A stretch of 28,926 nt of DNA. It comes from Firmicutes bacterium UBA3914 (GTDB taxonomy: Bacteria; Bacillota; Limnochordia; Darwinibacteriales; Darwinibacteriaceae). Shown one piece after another: positions 1 to 7,739 of this stretch (positions are counted from its first letter, which is position 1; the number at the start of each line of letters is the position of its first letter). The DNA lies in contig DGEY01000045.1 of NCBI GenBank assembly GCA_002391385.1, positions 14,670 to 43,595 on the forward strand, written 5' to 3'. Under the pieces are notes generated by a model. The model did no database searches, was not told the DNA's origin, and worked only from the letters and a program-made list of their open reading frames with translations. Both the position numbers and the translations under genes were made by a program.

Positions 1-1496
1 GCGTTAAAGACCAGCATGTTGTCGCCCACCAGGCCTAGGGTAGGATCTCCGTAACTGTAACCCCGGAGGGTTTCTGCCCCGCCGATCCTGAACTTATCGC
101 TGTCCGGCAGGGTGCCCCCCAGCAGCCTGCCGCCCAAACCCCGCACGGCCAACACGTAGCCGCCATCCCGCACTTCGAAAAAGCGGCTGTGCTCCAGGCG
201 CAGCTTAGCGTAGGCGCTGCTGCCTCCGAAGAGGGTGGTACCCAGCTCCAGGTAGGCATCGTTCTTGTAACCCTCCGTGGGGAAGAAGGGATGATCCACC
301 GTGTTGGTGTTCAAGCCAATCCCCACGTTTCTGCTCTTGGAATCCTCTGGGGTCCACTCCTGCCCCTCTTCCGTGGGCTGGTAGGTGTTGTTTTCCAGTT
401 TGAAGGTGAGGCGCCCCCTGGTAAACTCGCTTAAGGGTTTGCCCAGGGTCAGATTGCCCCCGATGCTGGTGCGCTTGCTCTCGAACTCTTGGTCCGTGTC
501 GGGCTTGATGGTCTTCACTTCACTGGTCTGCCGGTAAAGGCCTGTGCCCAGCGAGATACCGGACTTGGTGATATACGGTTCGTAGAACTCAAACTCGTAG
601 GAGGTAAGCTTCCGGCCCAGACTGACGTTGGCCTTAATCCTCTGACCACGTCCGAAGAGGTTGTCATCGGACACCTGCACAAAGCCCACCAGGCCATCTG
701 TGGTGCTGTAGCCCACGCCAAAAGTGGCCGCACCGGTCTTGCGCTCCTTCAGGTTGATGGTGAGTACCGTTTCCGGCTCCTCCTCCTCGGTGAGCTCCCG
801 GCTGATCTCGTCGAAGTAGCCCAGCATGAGCAGGCGGCGCAGGCTCTGGTCAATCTCGATGATATTGACAGGGTCCCCCACCTCAAAGGAGAGCTCGCGC
901 TCAATCACGAAGTCTTTGGTCTTCTCATTGCCGGCGATGATGATATCCTTAAGTGTGGTTTGGGTCAGTTCAATGTGGATCTGTCCAGCCGTATCGGCAC
1001 TGATCGCGGTAACCCGGACCCAATAGCCGTGCTCGTCAAGCACCCATTCCACCAAACCGCGCAGGTCTTCCCAGATATCATGGGCGTTGAGGATATACCC
1101 GGGCTGGGTCTTCATCTTTTTGGCGTAATCGCCAAAGGGCACGCCCGGCACGCCGGAAAAGGTGACCTCCCGTACAACGGGATTTTCCCAAACGTGGAAC
1201 ACCACTTCCACTCCGCCTAAAGCAGGGTCGATGGTGGCCTGCACATCTTCGAAGTAGCCCAGATCGTAGATGGCCCGCATGTCGTCGATAATCTTCTGCT
1301 CCACCGCGGGTTCGCCGAGCCGCGTCTTCAAGATGGCCGCTTTTATGGTCTCGGTATCAATCATAACGTTGCCTTTGATGGTAATCAGCCTCACGATACC
1401 GAGATCCTGGGACTGGGCCTGCACAATACCGCTTGCCGAAACGAGCAAACCCAGAACGACCAGTGCCAGAACCACCTTGGCTGAACTTTGCCTCAT
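1..1496 (-). CDS. bamA: BamA/Omp85-family outer-membrane assembly protein (3' end cut by window edge)
   Basis: The first 498 residues of an Omp85 protein are present and the reading frame runs open through position 1. A signal peptide (about residues 1-28, ending near VQAQ) is followed by three POTRA-like repeats (about 34-110, 112-185 and 187-258). Each shows the usual pattern, for example IKGN...LGYFEDV and IAGNEKT...LGYFDEI. A beta-barrel follows from about 262, with NLFGRGQ and FYEPYI. The motif GGAETLRGY near residue 475 matches the conserved (V/L)RG(F/Y) loop-6 signature of BamA. E. coli BamA has five POTRA domains; only three are recognisable here. The family inserts beta-barrel proteins into the outer membrane, so this is direct evidence for a diderm envelope. 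The ATG is preceded by GGGAGG. It lies about 108 nt downstream of the S55-type gene on the same strand. TamA-like Omp85 relatives are the alternative, but the general architecture favours BamA. Confidence 0.93.
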   Translation of the reverse strand, partial: MRQSSAKVVLALVVLGLLVSASGIVQAQSQDLGIVRLITIKGNVMIDTETIKAAILKTRLGEPAVEQKIIDDMRAIYDLGYFEDVQATIDPALGGVEVVFHVWENPVVREVTFSGVPGVPFGDYAKKMKTQPGYILNAHDIWEDLRGLVEWVLDEHGYWVRVTAISADTAGQIHIELTQTTLKDIIIAGNEKTKDFVIERELSFEVGDPVNIIEIDQSLRRLLMLGYFDEISRELTEEEEPETVLTINLKERKTGAATFGVGYSTTDGLVGFVQVSDDNLFGRGQRIKANVSLGRKLTSYEFEFYEPYITKSGISLGTGLYRQTSEVKTIKPDTDQEFESKRTSIGGNLTLGKPLSEFTRGRLTFKLENNTYQPTEEGQEWTPEDSKSRNVGIGLNTNTVDHPFFPTEGYKNDAYLELGTTLFGGSSAYAKLRLEHSRFFEVRDGGYVLAVRGLGGRLLGGTLPDSDKFRIGGAETLRGYSYGDPTLGLVGDNMLVFN

Positions 1497-1604
1497 TGTC
1501 CTGCCTCCCACACAGTAGTTTTCGATCTATCTCCCTTATTTCGAGCACCTTGGGCAGATTCCTCTTGCCAACTCCGGGGACACCTTACAGAAAAAACCAA
1601 AGTC

Positions 1605-3347
1605 TCAGTGGTAGATGTTCAGGTCGAAGGTGGCCATGCCGTCCAGCACGAACTGCGTGGAGAGGCGCGCCATCACCGGATCCATCGGTTCGGCCCACGG
1701 ATAATAGCTCAAGGGATCAAAGGCTTCCTCTTCTTCTCCATCCTCAGCTGCTTCGTCCTCCACCTGGTTCTCCCGGAAGGGGTAGAACTCGGCCACTAAC
1801 TCGTTATTCCTCTCCCTATCCATATATTCTTCAATCAGGTCATCCAAAGTGTCCGCATCTGAGATAAACGTCCGCATGGGTTCCTCTGCATCCTCTTCCT
1901 CGCTGGGCTCCAGGATGCTGGTGTGGACCGGCGGCTTGGTGTAGTAATAGCCCTCCGCCCCGCTGCGCACCGTGACCGTGAGGAGCCCCGCTGCCGTATC
2001 CGCAGGGATCTGCAGCCGCAGGGTCCGGGTCTCCACCTGCCCCCGGAAGGGCCTGATCAGGACCTCCACGTCCACACTGTCGCCTGCCCGCACATGGGAA
2101 GTTGAGGGGGTGGCCCGTTCGATGGTCGCGGTTTTCCGCTCCCTGGACACCTCCACCTCGATCTTGACCTGCTGCAGATCCACCGCCTGCAGGTTGTTGC
2201 CTAGAAGCAGTTCCAAGCCGGAAAGGAGATCCACAAGACACCACACGGCGATGTCCGAGTCGCTGTAGAAGAGGTTTTCCCTGATCATCCGCTGGCCGAA
2301 ATCCTGGGAAACGAACTCCACCCGGACATAGGCAGTTCCATCACCGATGCGGTCCAAAGCGGCATCGATGCTCTGGTAGGCACTGCCGATGATCAGCGGA
2401 GCAAGGAACTGCTCATCCTTCACCGCCTCCACGTAGTAGCTCTGCCGGACACCGCGCTCCGTATCTGTAACCGTGATGCTGATGGGCACGTAACCCACCG
2501 CGGTTCCCAGGACGCCCCCCACGCCGGCTGCCCGATCTTGGGCCACCTTGCCCACAGTTGCCCCCAGGGAGGCGATCTTTACCGGCACCTCCAAGTTGGA
2601 CAGGGTCTGATGCACATAGACGGCGGAGGCAAAAAAGTCCACCGCGCCCCGGTGGAAGACGGGATGGCCCATGGCAATAAAGCGCCCGTCCTCCCGCACA
2701 TGGGTGACGGTACCGTAGGTGGCCACCACAAAATCGCCCCTCAAAAGCTGCACACCCACCATGCTGCCCGGCTCGAAGGCCGCCGCGCCCGTGGAAGAAG
2801 CCGCTGCAGCAAAGGAGGGCAGAACCTGCGTCCGCTCCAGACCCAGGGCCTCCACCAGGTAGCTCAGATTGCGCTCATTCATGCCCTGGACAATCACTGG
2901 GGAACTAACTGCCACAACCTCTTCAGGCAGGGCCGGCTCGGGGGTGGGCAGCGCATCAAAGAGCCTGAACATGTCCACCGCGGGGGTGACCAAACCGATG
3001 CGGTGATCCGTGTAGGGGTATGTATGGGAAATGGCACCTAAAAGGCGATCCTGGATATACACGGGGGAGCCGCTCATGCCCCGGGCAATGCCCCCGTAGC
3101 GCTCAATGGCCTCTCCGCTTACCTTGACCATGATATAGCTGCTCACCGGGGGGCTCTGGGGAATAATGCCCAGCACCTCCACGTCAAAAGTCTCAATGGC
3201 GTTTCCAGAAAAGACCGTTTTGCCGATCCCGCGCAGGCCCGGCCGCACCTCCTCGGGGGGGAAGAGTTCGACGGCCAGCACCTGCGCGGAGATACCACAG
3301 ATAATCACCAGCACGGCCATTCCTAACCACAACGGCAGTTTTCGCAT
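1605..3347 (-). CDS. Secreted SpoIVB-type S55 peptidase-like protein
   Basis: A 580-residue exported protein; the signal peptide is about residues 1-25. A segment RPGLRGIGKTVFSG...FDVEVLG leads to GMSGSPVY (about 90-97), which matches the catalytic-serine motif of S55 peptidases, followed by LLGAISH. A second conserved block, IAMGHPVF (His about 228), matches the catalytic-histidine motif ALGH of SpoIVB. In SpoIVB the His motif precedes the Ser motif; here the order is reversed. The middle (about 240-470) looks all-beta. A strongly acidic Glu/Asp-rich tail (about 480-550) precedes the conserved-looking end MATFDLNIYH. SpoIVB itself is a sporulation signalling protease, but this longer non-PDZ form is a different subfamily and its substrate is unknown. 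It lies 22 nt after the glycosidase-like gene and upstream of bamA, suggesting an envelope or periplasmic role. Activity is not proven. Confidence 0.8.
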   Translation of the reverse strand: MRKLPLWLGMAVLVIICGISAQVLAVELFPPEEVRPGLRGIGKTVFSGNAIETFDVEVLGIIPQSPPVSSYIMVKVSGEAIERYGGIARGMSGSPVYIQDRLLGAISHTYPYTDHRIGLVTPAVDMFRLFDALPTPEPALPEEVVAVSSPVIVQGMNERNLSYLVEALGLERTQVLPSFAAAASSTGAAAFEPGSMVGVQLLRGDFVVATYGTVTHVREDGRFIAMGHPVFHRGAVDFFASAVYVHQTLSNLEVPVKIASLGATVGKVAQDRAAGVGGVLGTAVGYVPISITVTDTERGVRQSYYVEAVKDEQFLAPLIIGSAYQSIDAALDRIGDGTAYVRVEFVSQDFGQRMIRENLFYSDSDIAVWCLVDLLSGLELLLGNNLQAVDLQQVKIEVEVSRERKTATIERATPSTSHVRAGDSVDVEVLIRPFRGQVETRTLRLQIPADTAAGLLTVTVRSGAEGYYYTKPPVHTSILEPSEEEDAEEPMRTFISDADTLDDLIEEYMDRERNNELVAEFYPFRENQVEDEAAEDGEEEEAFDPLSYYPWAEPMDPVMARLSTQFVLDGMATFDLNIYH

Positions 3348-3369
3348 GAAGCCACCCCTTCACTACCCT

Positions 3370-4773
3370 CTACCTAGATCCTGCCACAACGACTATGGCA
3401 TTACTTACTGCTCGCTCTTTTCCATCGGAAGGCAAGTTCAACACCAGGTTGCGGATGACCATGGTTGTGGAACCGCCTCCATCTAGATTCATGGCCTCAA
3501 GCGCTCCAAGTTCTATGAGAAGATTCCCTAGCTCATCCAAAGTCATACCTACACTCACATTGGGCTGTCTTCCGTTGACGGTAACCAAAAGCAGTTTGTC
3601 ATCGGCTGTAATGCCGATGGCGGTGCGGGGGGCCCGCCCCTTGAGGATATCATCCTTAAAGGCTTCCTCTTCCCCCGTGATGTCCAGCACTCCGGCCCGC
3701 ACCAGCCTGGGGCCGCCGCCGATGATCTGGGAAAAGCCCTGTTCACGCCAGTCGGGCTCCAGCCGCAGGCTCACTTCCACCCGGTCGCCCGGGTTCAAAG
3801 CGGCTAGATACTGGCGCATCTCCCCGTGGGCGGACAGGACAAAACCGTCTTCAGGTATGGTGCTGTTGCCCTCTGGCTGCACCTGCACCACTACGCCCCC
3901 CGCCACCACAACCTCGTGGCCGTAGGGATTGGTGTTGGTCTTGGTCCCGTGGGCAGGGGTGTAAATGATCAGCTCATCCTGAAGTCGCGGGCGGTTGATG
4001 CCGGAAACCGCCGCCAAAAGGCGCCCTTCATGATAGACCTCACCCTGAAAGTCCACATTGCCCATGACCGCTGTCCCGGGGCCCAGGCCCACCGCAGTGC
4101 GGTTATTGTAGGGCTCGGTGATCAGCTCCCCATCGATCACAAACACCCCCAAGGGCCGCCCGGTCGATGCAAAATAGGCACCGTTGACCGCCGCAAGGGC
4201 CCCGGTGCGCTTGGCCATCTCGCTGACCCGTTCCGCTCCGTAGATGCGATCCTGCGCTAAGACCAGCTTCACCTCGTAGTTGCGCCTGAGATCTATCTCC
4301 AGGTAGTTTACCACATTGGGGCCAAAACTGTCAGCCCTGCGCTGATGACCGTAAACCAGGCCGAGTTCCACGATGCGTCTGGTGGTCTCAACGAAGGTTT
4401 TGGGAACCGTGAGCTGGAAAAGGTGCTCATCTTCCTGCACCACACCTTCCGGCAGCCAGTAGTTGAACTCCAAAACCAGCCGGGAGGCACCGCCCGGTTC
4501 TTGGGAATAGCGGAGCTCCCGCAGGGCCACATCGTCGATCTTCTGCCTTTCCGGCAGATCCGGGATGGGCAGATTAGAATCTATAATCACCTTCATGGGA
4601 TGGGAAGTGTAGCTGACCTGAAACTCCTGGCCCTCTCCTTTGGGCAGGGTAAGCAGAACCTCTTGCGGCAGGACAGTTAAGACCTTCAACGCTGCAGTGC
4701 TGGCCTGTGCCGGGCTGAAGACAGTGAAAAGTGTCAATAAAAAGAAAACTAGCGGGGCCCATCTCCACTGCAC
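3370..4773 (-). CDS. Exported phosphodiester glycosidase (NAGPA) family protein
   Basis: About 467 residues. The N-terminus WAPLVFFLLTLFTVFSPAQA is a clear signal peptide. Residues of about 30-130 form a beta-rich region resembling AMIN-type envelope-binding domains (weak call). The C-terminal half carries phosphodiester glycosidase landmarks: AVNGAYF, PLGVFVIDGEL, IIGGGPRLV, GRAPRTAIGI, TVNGRQ and the highly characteristic NLDGGGSTTM near the end. The family includes the mammalian uncovering enzyme NAGPA and many bacterial exported proteins thought to cleave sugar phosphodiesters in wall or exopolysaccharide. The substrate here is not known. The reading frame also offers a TTG six bases upstream (4779), but the GTG at 4773 sits 7 nt after GGGGG and is the better start. 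It is the first gene of the unit with the S55-type protein and bamA and follows the flgJ terminator. Confidence 0.85.
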   Translation of the reverse strand: MQWRWAPLVFFLLTLFTVFSPAQASTAALKVLTVLPQEVLLTLPKGEGQEFQVSYTSHPMKVIIDSNLPIPDLPERQKIDDVALRELRYSQEPGGASRLVLEFNYWLPEGVVQEDEHLFQLTVPKTFVETTRRIVELGLVYGHQRRADSFGPNVVNYLEIDLRRNYEVKLVLAQDRIYGAERVSEMAKRTGALAAVNGAYFASTGRPLGVFVIDGELITEPYNNRTAVGLGPGTAVMGNVDFQGEVYHEGRLLAAVSGINRPRLQDELIIYTPAHGTKTNTNPYGHEVVVAGGVVVQVQPEGNSTIPEDGFVLSAHGEMRQYLAALNPGDRVEVSLRLEPDWREQGFSQIIGGGPRLVRAGVLDITGEEEAFKDDILKGRAPRTAIGITADDKLLLVTVNGRQPNVSVGMTLDELGNLLIELGALEAMNLDGGGSTTMVIRNLVLNLPSDGKERAVSNAIVVVAGSR

Positions 4774-4801
4774 AGACAATCCCCCTTCATATTCCTAATT
4801 A

Positions 4802-4830
4802 CAATTCTTGACACCGATGTGTTTTCCTGC
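4802..4830 (-). promoter_or_regulatory. Candidate SigH-type promoter for the envelope operon
   Basis: On the minus strand GCAGGAAAA (4822-4830) is followed after 11 nt by CAAGAATTG (4802-4810). The Bacillus SigH consensus is RnAGGAwWW-N11/12-RnnGAATww. The -35 matches fully and the -10 core GAAT is intact; the first R and the last w of the -10 do not match. It lies between the flgJ terminator and the glycosidase-like gene, in the right orientation and about 30 nt before its start. SigH would link this unit to the onset of sporulation or stationary phase. Inferred from pattern only. Confidence 0.4.
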
Positions 4831-4833
4831 CAC

Positions 4834-4868
4834 AAAATAAACTCCACAACGCCATTTGTGTGGAGTTT
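4834..4868 (-). terminator. Rho-independent terminator after flgJ
   Basis: A perfect 10-bp inverted repeat, AAACTCCACA (4839-4848) and TGTGGAGTTT (4859-4868) with a 10-nt loop, is followed on the minus strand by the T-rich run ATTTTG. It lies 20 nt past the flgJ stop and closes the flagellar operon. Confidence 0.8.
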
Positions 4869-4887
4869 ACTGAGCTCTTGCCTTTCT

Positions 4888-5205
4888 CTAACCCTCATCC
4901 TCAGGAAGATAGCGGGACATCTGTTCATAGATGAGCTTGGCCAGCCCCAGGCTCTGGGCTTGGGAGCTGTTTAGGGCCATTTCCTGATCCAGCAGGGACT
5001 GGAACAGCTTTTCCGCCCGCCGGTCGCCCAGCAGATCGCTGTCCGGCACGGTGCGGCGCATCTCCGTCAGGAGCATCTGCAAAAACAGGGCCTCAAACTC
5101 CTGCGCGGCCTCCCGCAGCGCTTCCCGGGATGAAGACTGCTTCGTTCTGCCCAGCTCCTCGGCCTTGCCGGCCACCAGATCGCCGGGGCTCCAGTTCACC
5201 CGCAT
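4888..5205 (-). CDS. flgJ: FlgJ-type flagellar rod-binding protein (rod-cap domain only)
   Basis: 105 residues with the rod-binding domain of FlgJ: REAAQEFEALFLQMLLTEMRRT near residues 30-52 and EKLFQSLLDQEMA near 65-77. In Proteobacteria FlgJ usually also carries a C-terminal peptidoglycan hydrolase (about 300 residues in all); that domain is absent here, as in many single-domain homologues, so wall opening for the rod must rely on another enzyme. The role expected is to cap and help assemble the rod in the periplasm. It starts 10 nt after flgI, behind TTTAGGAGG with good spacing, and is the last gene before the terminator. The ring genes upstream support the assignment. Confidence 0.9.
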   Translation of the reverse strand: MRVNWSPGDLVAGKAEELGRTKQSSSREALREAAQEFEALFLQMLLTEMRRTVPDSDLLGDRRAEKLFQSLLDQEMALNSSQAQSLGLAKLIYEQMSRYLPEDEG

Positions 5206-5215
5206 AGGGATCCTC

Positions 5216-6331
5216 CTAAAGAATAATCAGCTCGCCAAACAGCGCCCCCGCCGCCTTCACAGCCTGCAGGATGGCGATAATGTCCCTGGGGGACGCGCCC
5301 ACGGCGTTGAGGGCATCCACCAGTTCCTGCACGCTGGGGGAACCGCCCAAAACAGTGGTATTTCCAAAGGCTGGTTCTGAACCCATGAATTCGCCAAACA
5401 GCCCTCCGTCTCCTCCAAACGGGCCGGCATTTTCAACGGTACCCACCTGCACCTTGAGGCTGCCGTGGGATACCACCACAGGGGCGATGCGGACCTGCGC
5501 GCCCATGACCACTGTGCCTGTGCGCTCGTTGATCACCACCCGGGCATTGCTGTCAGGGCGGATGGGCAGCTCCTCAAGTTCGGCAATGAAGGCCACCACG
5601 TTGTTCAGGTAGCTGCCGGGAATCTGGATTTCCACCGTAGCCTGATCCCTGGCTCTGGCCAGGCTCTGCCCAAAGGCCGCATTCACCACTTCCACCAGGC
5701 GCTGCGCGGTGGTGAAGTCCGGCTCCATGAGCACCAGGGAAACCCAGCCCTCCGCGGCCAGGTCTCTGGCCTGCAGCTCCCGCTCCACGATGGCGCCGCT
5801 TGGTACGGTACCCACTGTGGTGTGGATGCTCTGGGCCCCTGATCCCCGCCCCGCAGCCCCGCCAATGGACACAGGACCCTGGGCCACGGCATAGATCTGC
5901 CCGTTGGCGGCCTGGAGGGGAGTTTGGAGAAGGAACCCGCCCTGCAGGCTGCGGGCATCGCCGATGGAGGAGACCGTCACATCAATGCGGTCCCCCACCC
6001 TGAGGGAAGTGGGCAGATCCGCGGTCACCATGACGGCAGCAATATTGCGCATGCGCAGATCATCTGGGGATACGGAAATCCCGAAATTCTCCAGCATATT
6101 GGCGATCATCTGCACATTGGCCCGGGAGCCTGAACCGTCTCCCGTACCCTGCAGACCCACCACCAGGCCCAGGCCGTAGATCTGGTTGTCCCGCACGCCC
6201 TGGACCCGAGCCACATCCTTAATCCGGACAATGGGGGTATCGTAGCGGAGGGGCTCCACCGTCTGGGCCCAGGCTCTGCCTGCACCCAGCAGGATGATCC
6301 CCAAGGCCAGCCAAACAAGTCTCCTCTTCAT
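5216..6331 (-). CDS. flgI: Flagellar P-ring protein FlgI
   Basis: 371 residues, the usual FlgI length. A signal peptide (MKRRLVWLALGIILLGAGRA) is followed by the family signature RIKDVARVQGVRDNQIYGLG and VVGLQGTGDGS. Further landmarks are RMRNIAAVMVTADLP, GDARSLQGGFLL, VVINERTGTVVMGAQVRIAPV and the C-terminal LVDALNAVGASPRDIIAIL. FlgI polymerises in the periplasm around the rod at the peptidoglycan level. Classical single-membrane Firmicutes lack it, so its presence supports a diderm envelope. GAGGAGG precedes the ATG. It lies 20 nt after flgH and is co-transcribed with flgA, its dedicated chaperone. Confidence 0.97.
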   Translation of the reverse strand: MKRRLVWLALGIILLGAGRAWAQTVEPLRYDTPIVRIKDVARVQGVRDNQIYGLGLVVGLQGTGDGSGSRANVQMIANMLENFGISVSPDDLRMRNIAAVMVTADLPTSLRVGDRIDVTVSSIGDARSLQGGFLLQTPLQAANGQIYAVAQGPVSIGGAAGRGSGAQSIHTTVGTVPSGAIVERELQARDLAAEGWVSLVLMEPDFTTAQRLVEVVNAAFGQSLARARDQATVEIQIPGSYLNNVVAFIAELEELPIRPDSNARVVINERTGTVVMGAQVRIAPVVVSHGSLKVQVGTVENAGPFGGDGGLFGEFMGSEPAFGNTTVLGGSPSVQELVDALNAVGASPRDIIAILQAVKAAGALFGELIIL

Positions 6332-6351
6332 CTGCCTTCCTCCTCATCCCG

Positions 6352-6948
6352 CTAGAACAGCCAGTTGAACAGGCGCGTGAGCAGCCCGGGCTTGTTCTTC
6401 TCCCCGACAATGCCTGTGCCCACAAAGGAGATCTCCGCATCGGCCACAAAGGTGGAGAGCACAGTGTTGTCCGGGGCAATGTCTTCACCCCGCACCAGGC
6501 CGGTGAGCACGATCTCCTGTTCTTCGCCGTTCACCACAATCTTCTGCCGGCCTTCAATGCGCAGGGTGTTGTTGGCATAGGTTTCCACCACCTTGGTGGT
6601 GATCTTCGCTGTTAAGCTGCCGCCCCTGGTCACGGCCCCGTCCGCGGAGAAGCTGTCTCCTCCCCCCAGGCGCAGCAGGGGAATGAGATCCGCCAGCACA
6701 CCGCCGCCTGGCCCCACGGACACTTCCGAGTCTTTACCAGTGCTGGTGGTGGCCGTCTGCCTGGCCTGGGCCTGTTCCACGATGATCACCGTGACCAGGT
6801 CCCCGGGCCGCCTGGCCTTGCGATCCGCGAACATGGACGCAGGCTGATCCACAGGAAACAACGATTCTGCCACGGTCAAGGTGGTGCTGCCCAACAGCAG
6901 CCCCACCGCCGAAAGCAGGGTAATGGTTAAGTACCAAGGTCTTTTCAC
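6352..6948 (-). CDS. flgH: Flagellar L-ring protein FlgH (no lipobox cysteine)
   Basis: 198 residues. After the N-terminal hydrophobic segment come SLFPVDQPASMFADRKARRPGD-type sequence, VTVIIVEQAQARQTA, the Gly-rich stretch, and the conserved LRIEGRQKIVVNGEEQEIVLTG-type block, all typical of FlgH. FlgH forms the ring in the outer membrane through which the rod passes. Canonical FlgH is a lipoprotein with a lipobox cysteine. Here the matching segment reads LLLGST, Ser in place of Cys, and no cysteine occurs in the N-terminal region, so export by signal peptidase I (cut near TVA-ES) is more likely. It starts with GTG that overlaps the flgA stop by 4 nt (GTGA), indicating translational coupling. 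The partner P-ring gene follows 20 nt downstream. Confidence 0.95.
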   Translation of the reverse strand: MKRPWYLTITLLSAVGLLLGSTTLTVAESLFPVDQPASMFADRKARRPGDLVTVIIVEQAQARQTATTSTGKDSEVSVGPGGGVLADLIPLLRLGGGDSFSADGAVTRGGSLTAKITTKVVETYANNTLRIEGRQKIVVNGEEQEIVLTGLVRGEDIAPDNTVLSTFVADAEISFVGTGIVGEKNKPGLLTRLFNWLF

Positions 6949-7736
6949 GGCATAGCTGCCCCCTTTGTGTGCACCTGAACTGTGTGGGCATCGACGATCT
7001 CCCCGGCCACCCTCTGCCGGGAGAGGGTGTTTTCCACTTCGATCAGATCGCCCAGCCCGCCGCTCTGCCGGGCCACGCCCGGTGCGGTGACAGTGACGCT
7101 GCCCGTGTGCACCAGGATGGTGACCGCATCCCCCCGCTCGATGAGGGGTACTACCTCCACATGGAGCTGGGTGAGGGCAGTTCCCGCGGGCACCATTCTG
7201 GTGGTCCGCAGTCCCACAAAGTCCTCCAGGCTCCGGCTTTCCAGCGCAGCACCCCTTACTTCCCGCAGTTCCAGGCGGAGATCGTCCGCACTGAGGATCT
7301 CTCCCCGCTTAAGGTCCCGGGCCGCCACCACCACTTCCTGAACCGGGCGGCCTTCCCCGTCTTCACGCAAGCTCGCGGCTGCAGCGGCCGGCACCCGGAA
7401 CACCCGCACGCTCTCGGCCCCCTGGAACTCCACCAGGCTGGGATGCAGCCCGGCATGGCGCAGGCGGACCTCGATGTGTCCCCTGAGCAGCACCCGGGAA
7501 CTCCCCAGACTGGGAGCGGTTCCCACTACGACCTCGGCCAGCTGCTGCACCAGTTCAGGGGGACCCTCAAGTTCAGCCACTTCGCCCAGCAGCAGATCTT
7601 TACCGGACACGTTGGCCGTCTCCGGCAGGAACACCACCGCCCTCTCCTGCTCAGCCCCCCAGGCCCCGGGACCGGGACAGAGAGTGAGCACTGCCAAAAG
7701 CACGGCCAGCGCCACCAGCTTCCTAGCGGTCATCAC
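6945..7736 (-). CDS. flgA: FlgA, P-ring assembly chaperone
   Basis: 263 residues. A signal peptide (about 1-27, ending GAWGAEQ) precedes an N-terminal region and a C-terminal SAF-type domain: VVVAARDLKRGEILSADDL, GLRTTRMVPAGTAL, then IERGDAVTILVHTGSVTVTA and the final RQRVAGEIVDAHTVQVH. This is the FlgA layout. FlgA assists FlgI polymerisation in the periplasm. The start can be the GTG at 7736 or the adjacent ATG at 7733; AGGT lies 8 nt before the ATG, so the ATG may be the true start. The gene begins 3 nt after the flgG stop and overlaps flgH by 4 nt. Confidence 0.93.
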   Translation of the reverse strand: MMTARKLVALAVLLAVLTLCPGPGAWGAEQERAVVFLPETANVSGKDLLLGEVAELEGPPELVQQLAEVVVGTAPSLGSSRVLLRGHIEVRLRHAGLHPSLVEFQGAESVRVFRVPAAAAASLREDGEGRPVQEVVVAARDLKRGEILSADDLRLELREVRGAALESRSLEDFVGLRTTRMVPAGTALTQLHVEVVPLIERGDAVTILVHTGSVTVTAPGVARQSGGLGDLIEVENTLSRQRVAGEIVDAHTVQVHTKGAAMP

Positions 7737-7739
7737 AAA

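Noticed and set aside
489..1220. 243-codon open frame on the plus strand opposite bamA
   Set aside because: The minus strand encodes a clear Omp85 protein over the whole stretch; the plus frame resembles no family and is a shadow of GC-rich codons.
1497..1604. Terminator or promoter between the S55-type gene and bamA
   Set aside because: No hairpin with T-run and no convincing promoter was found in these 108 nt; the genes are probably co-transcribed.
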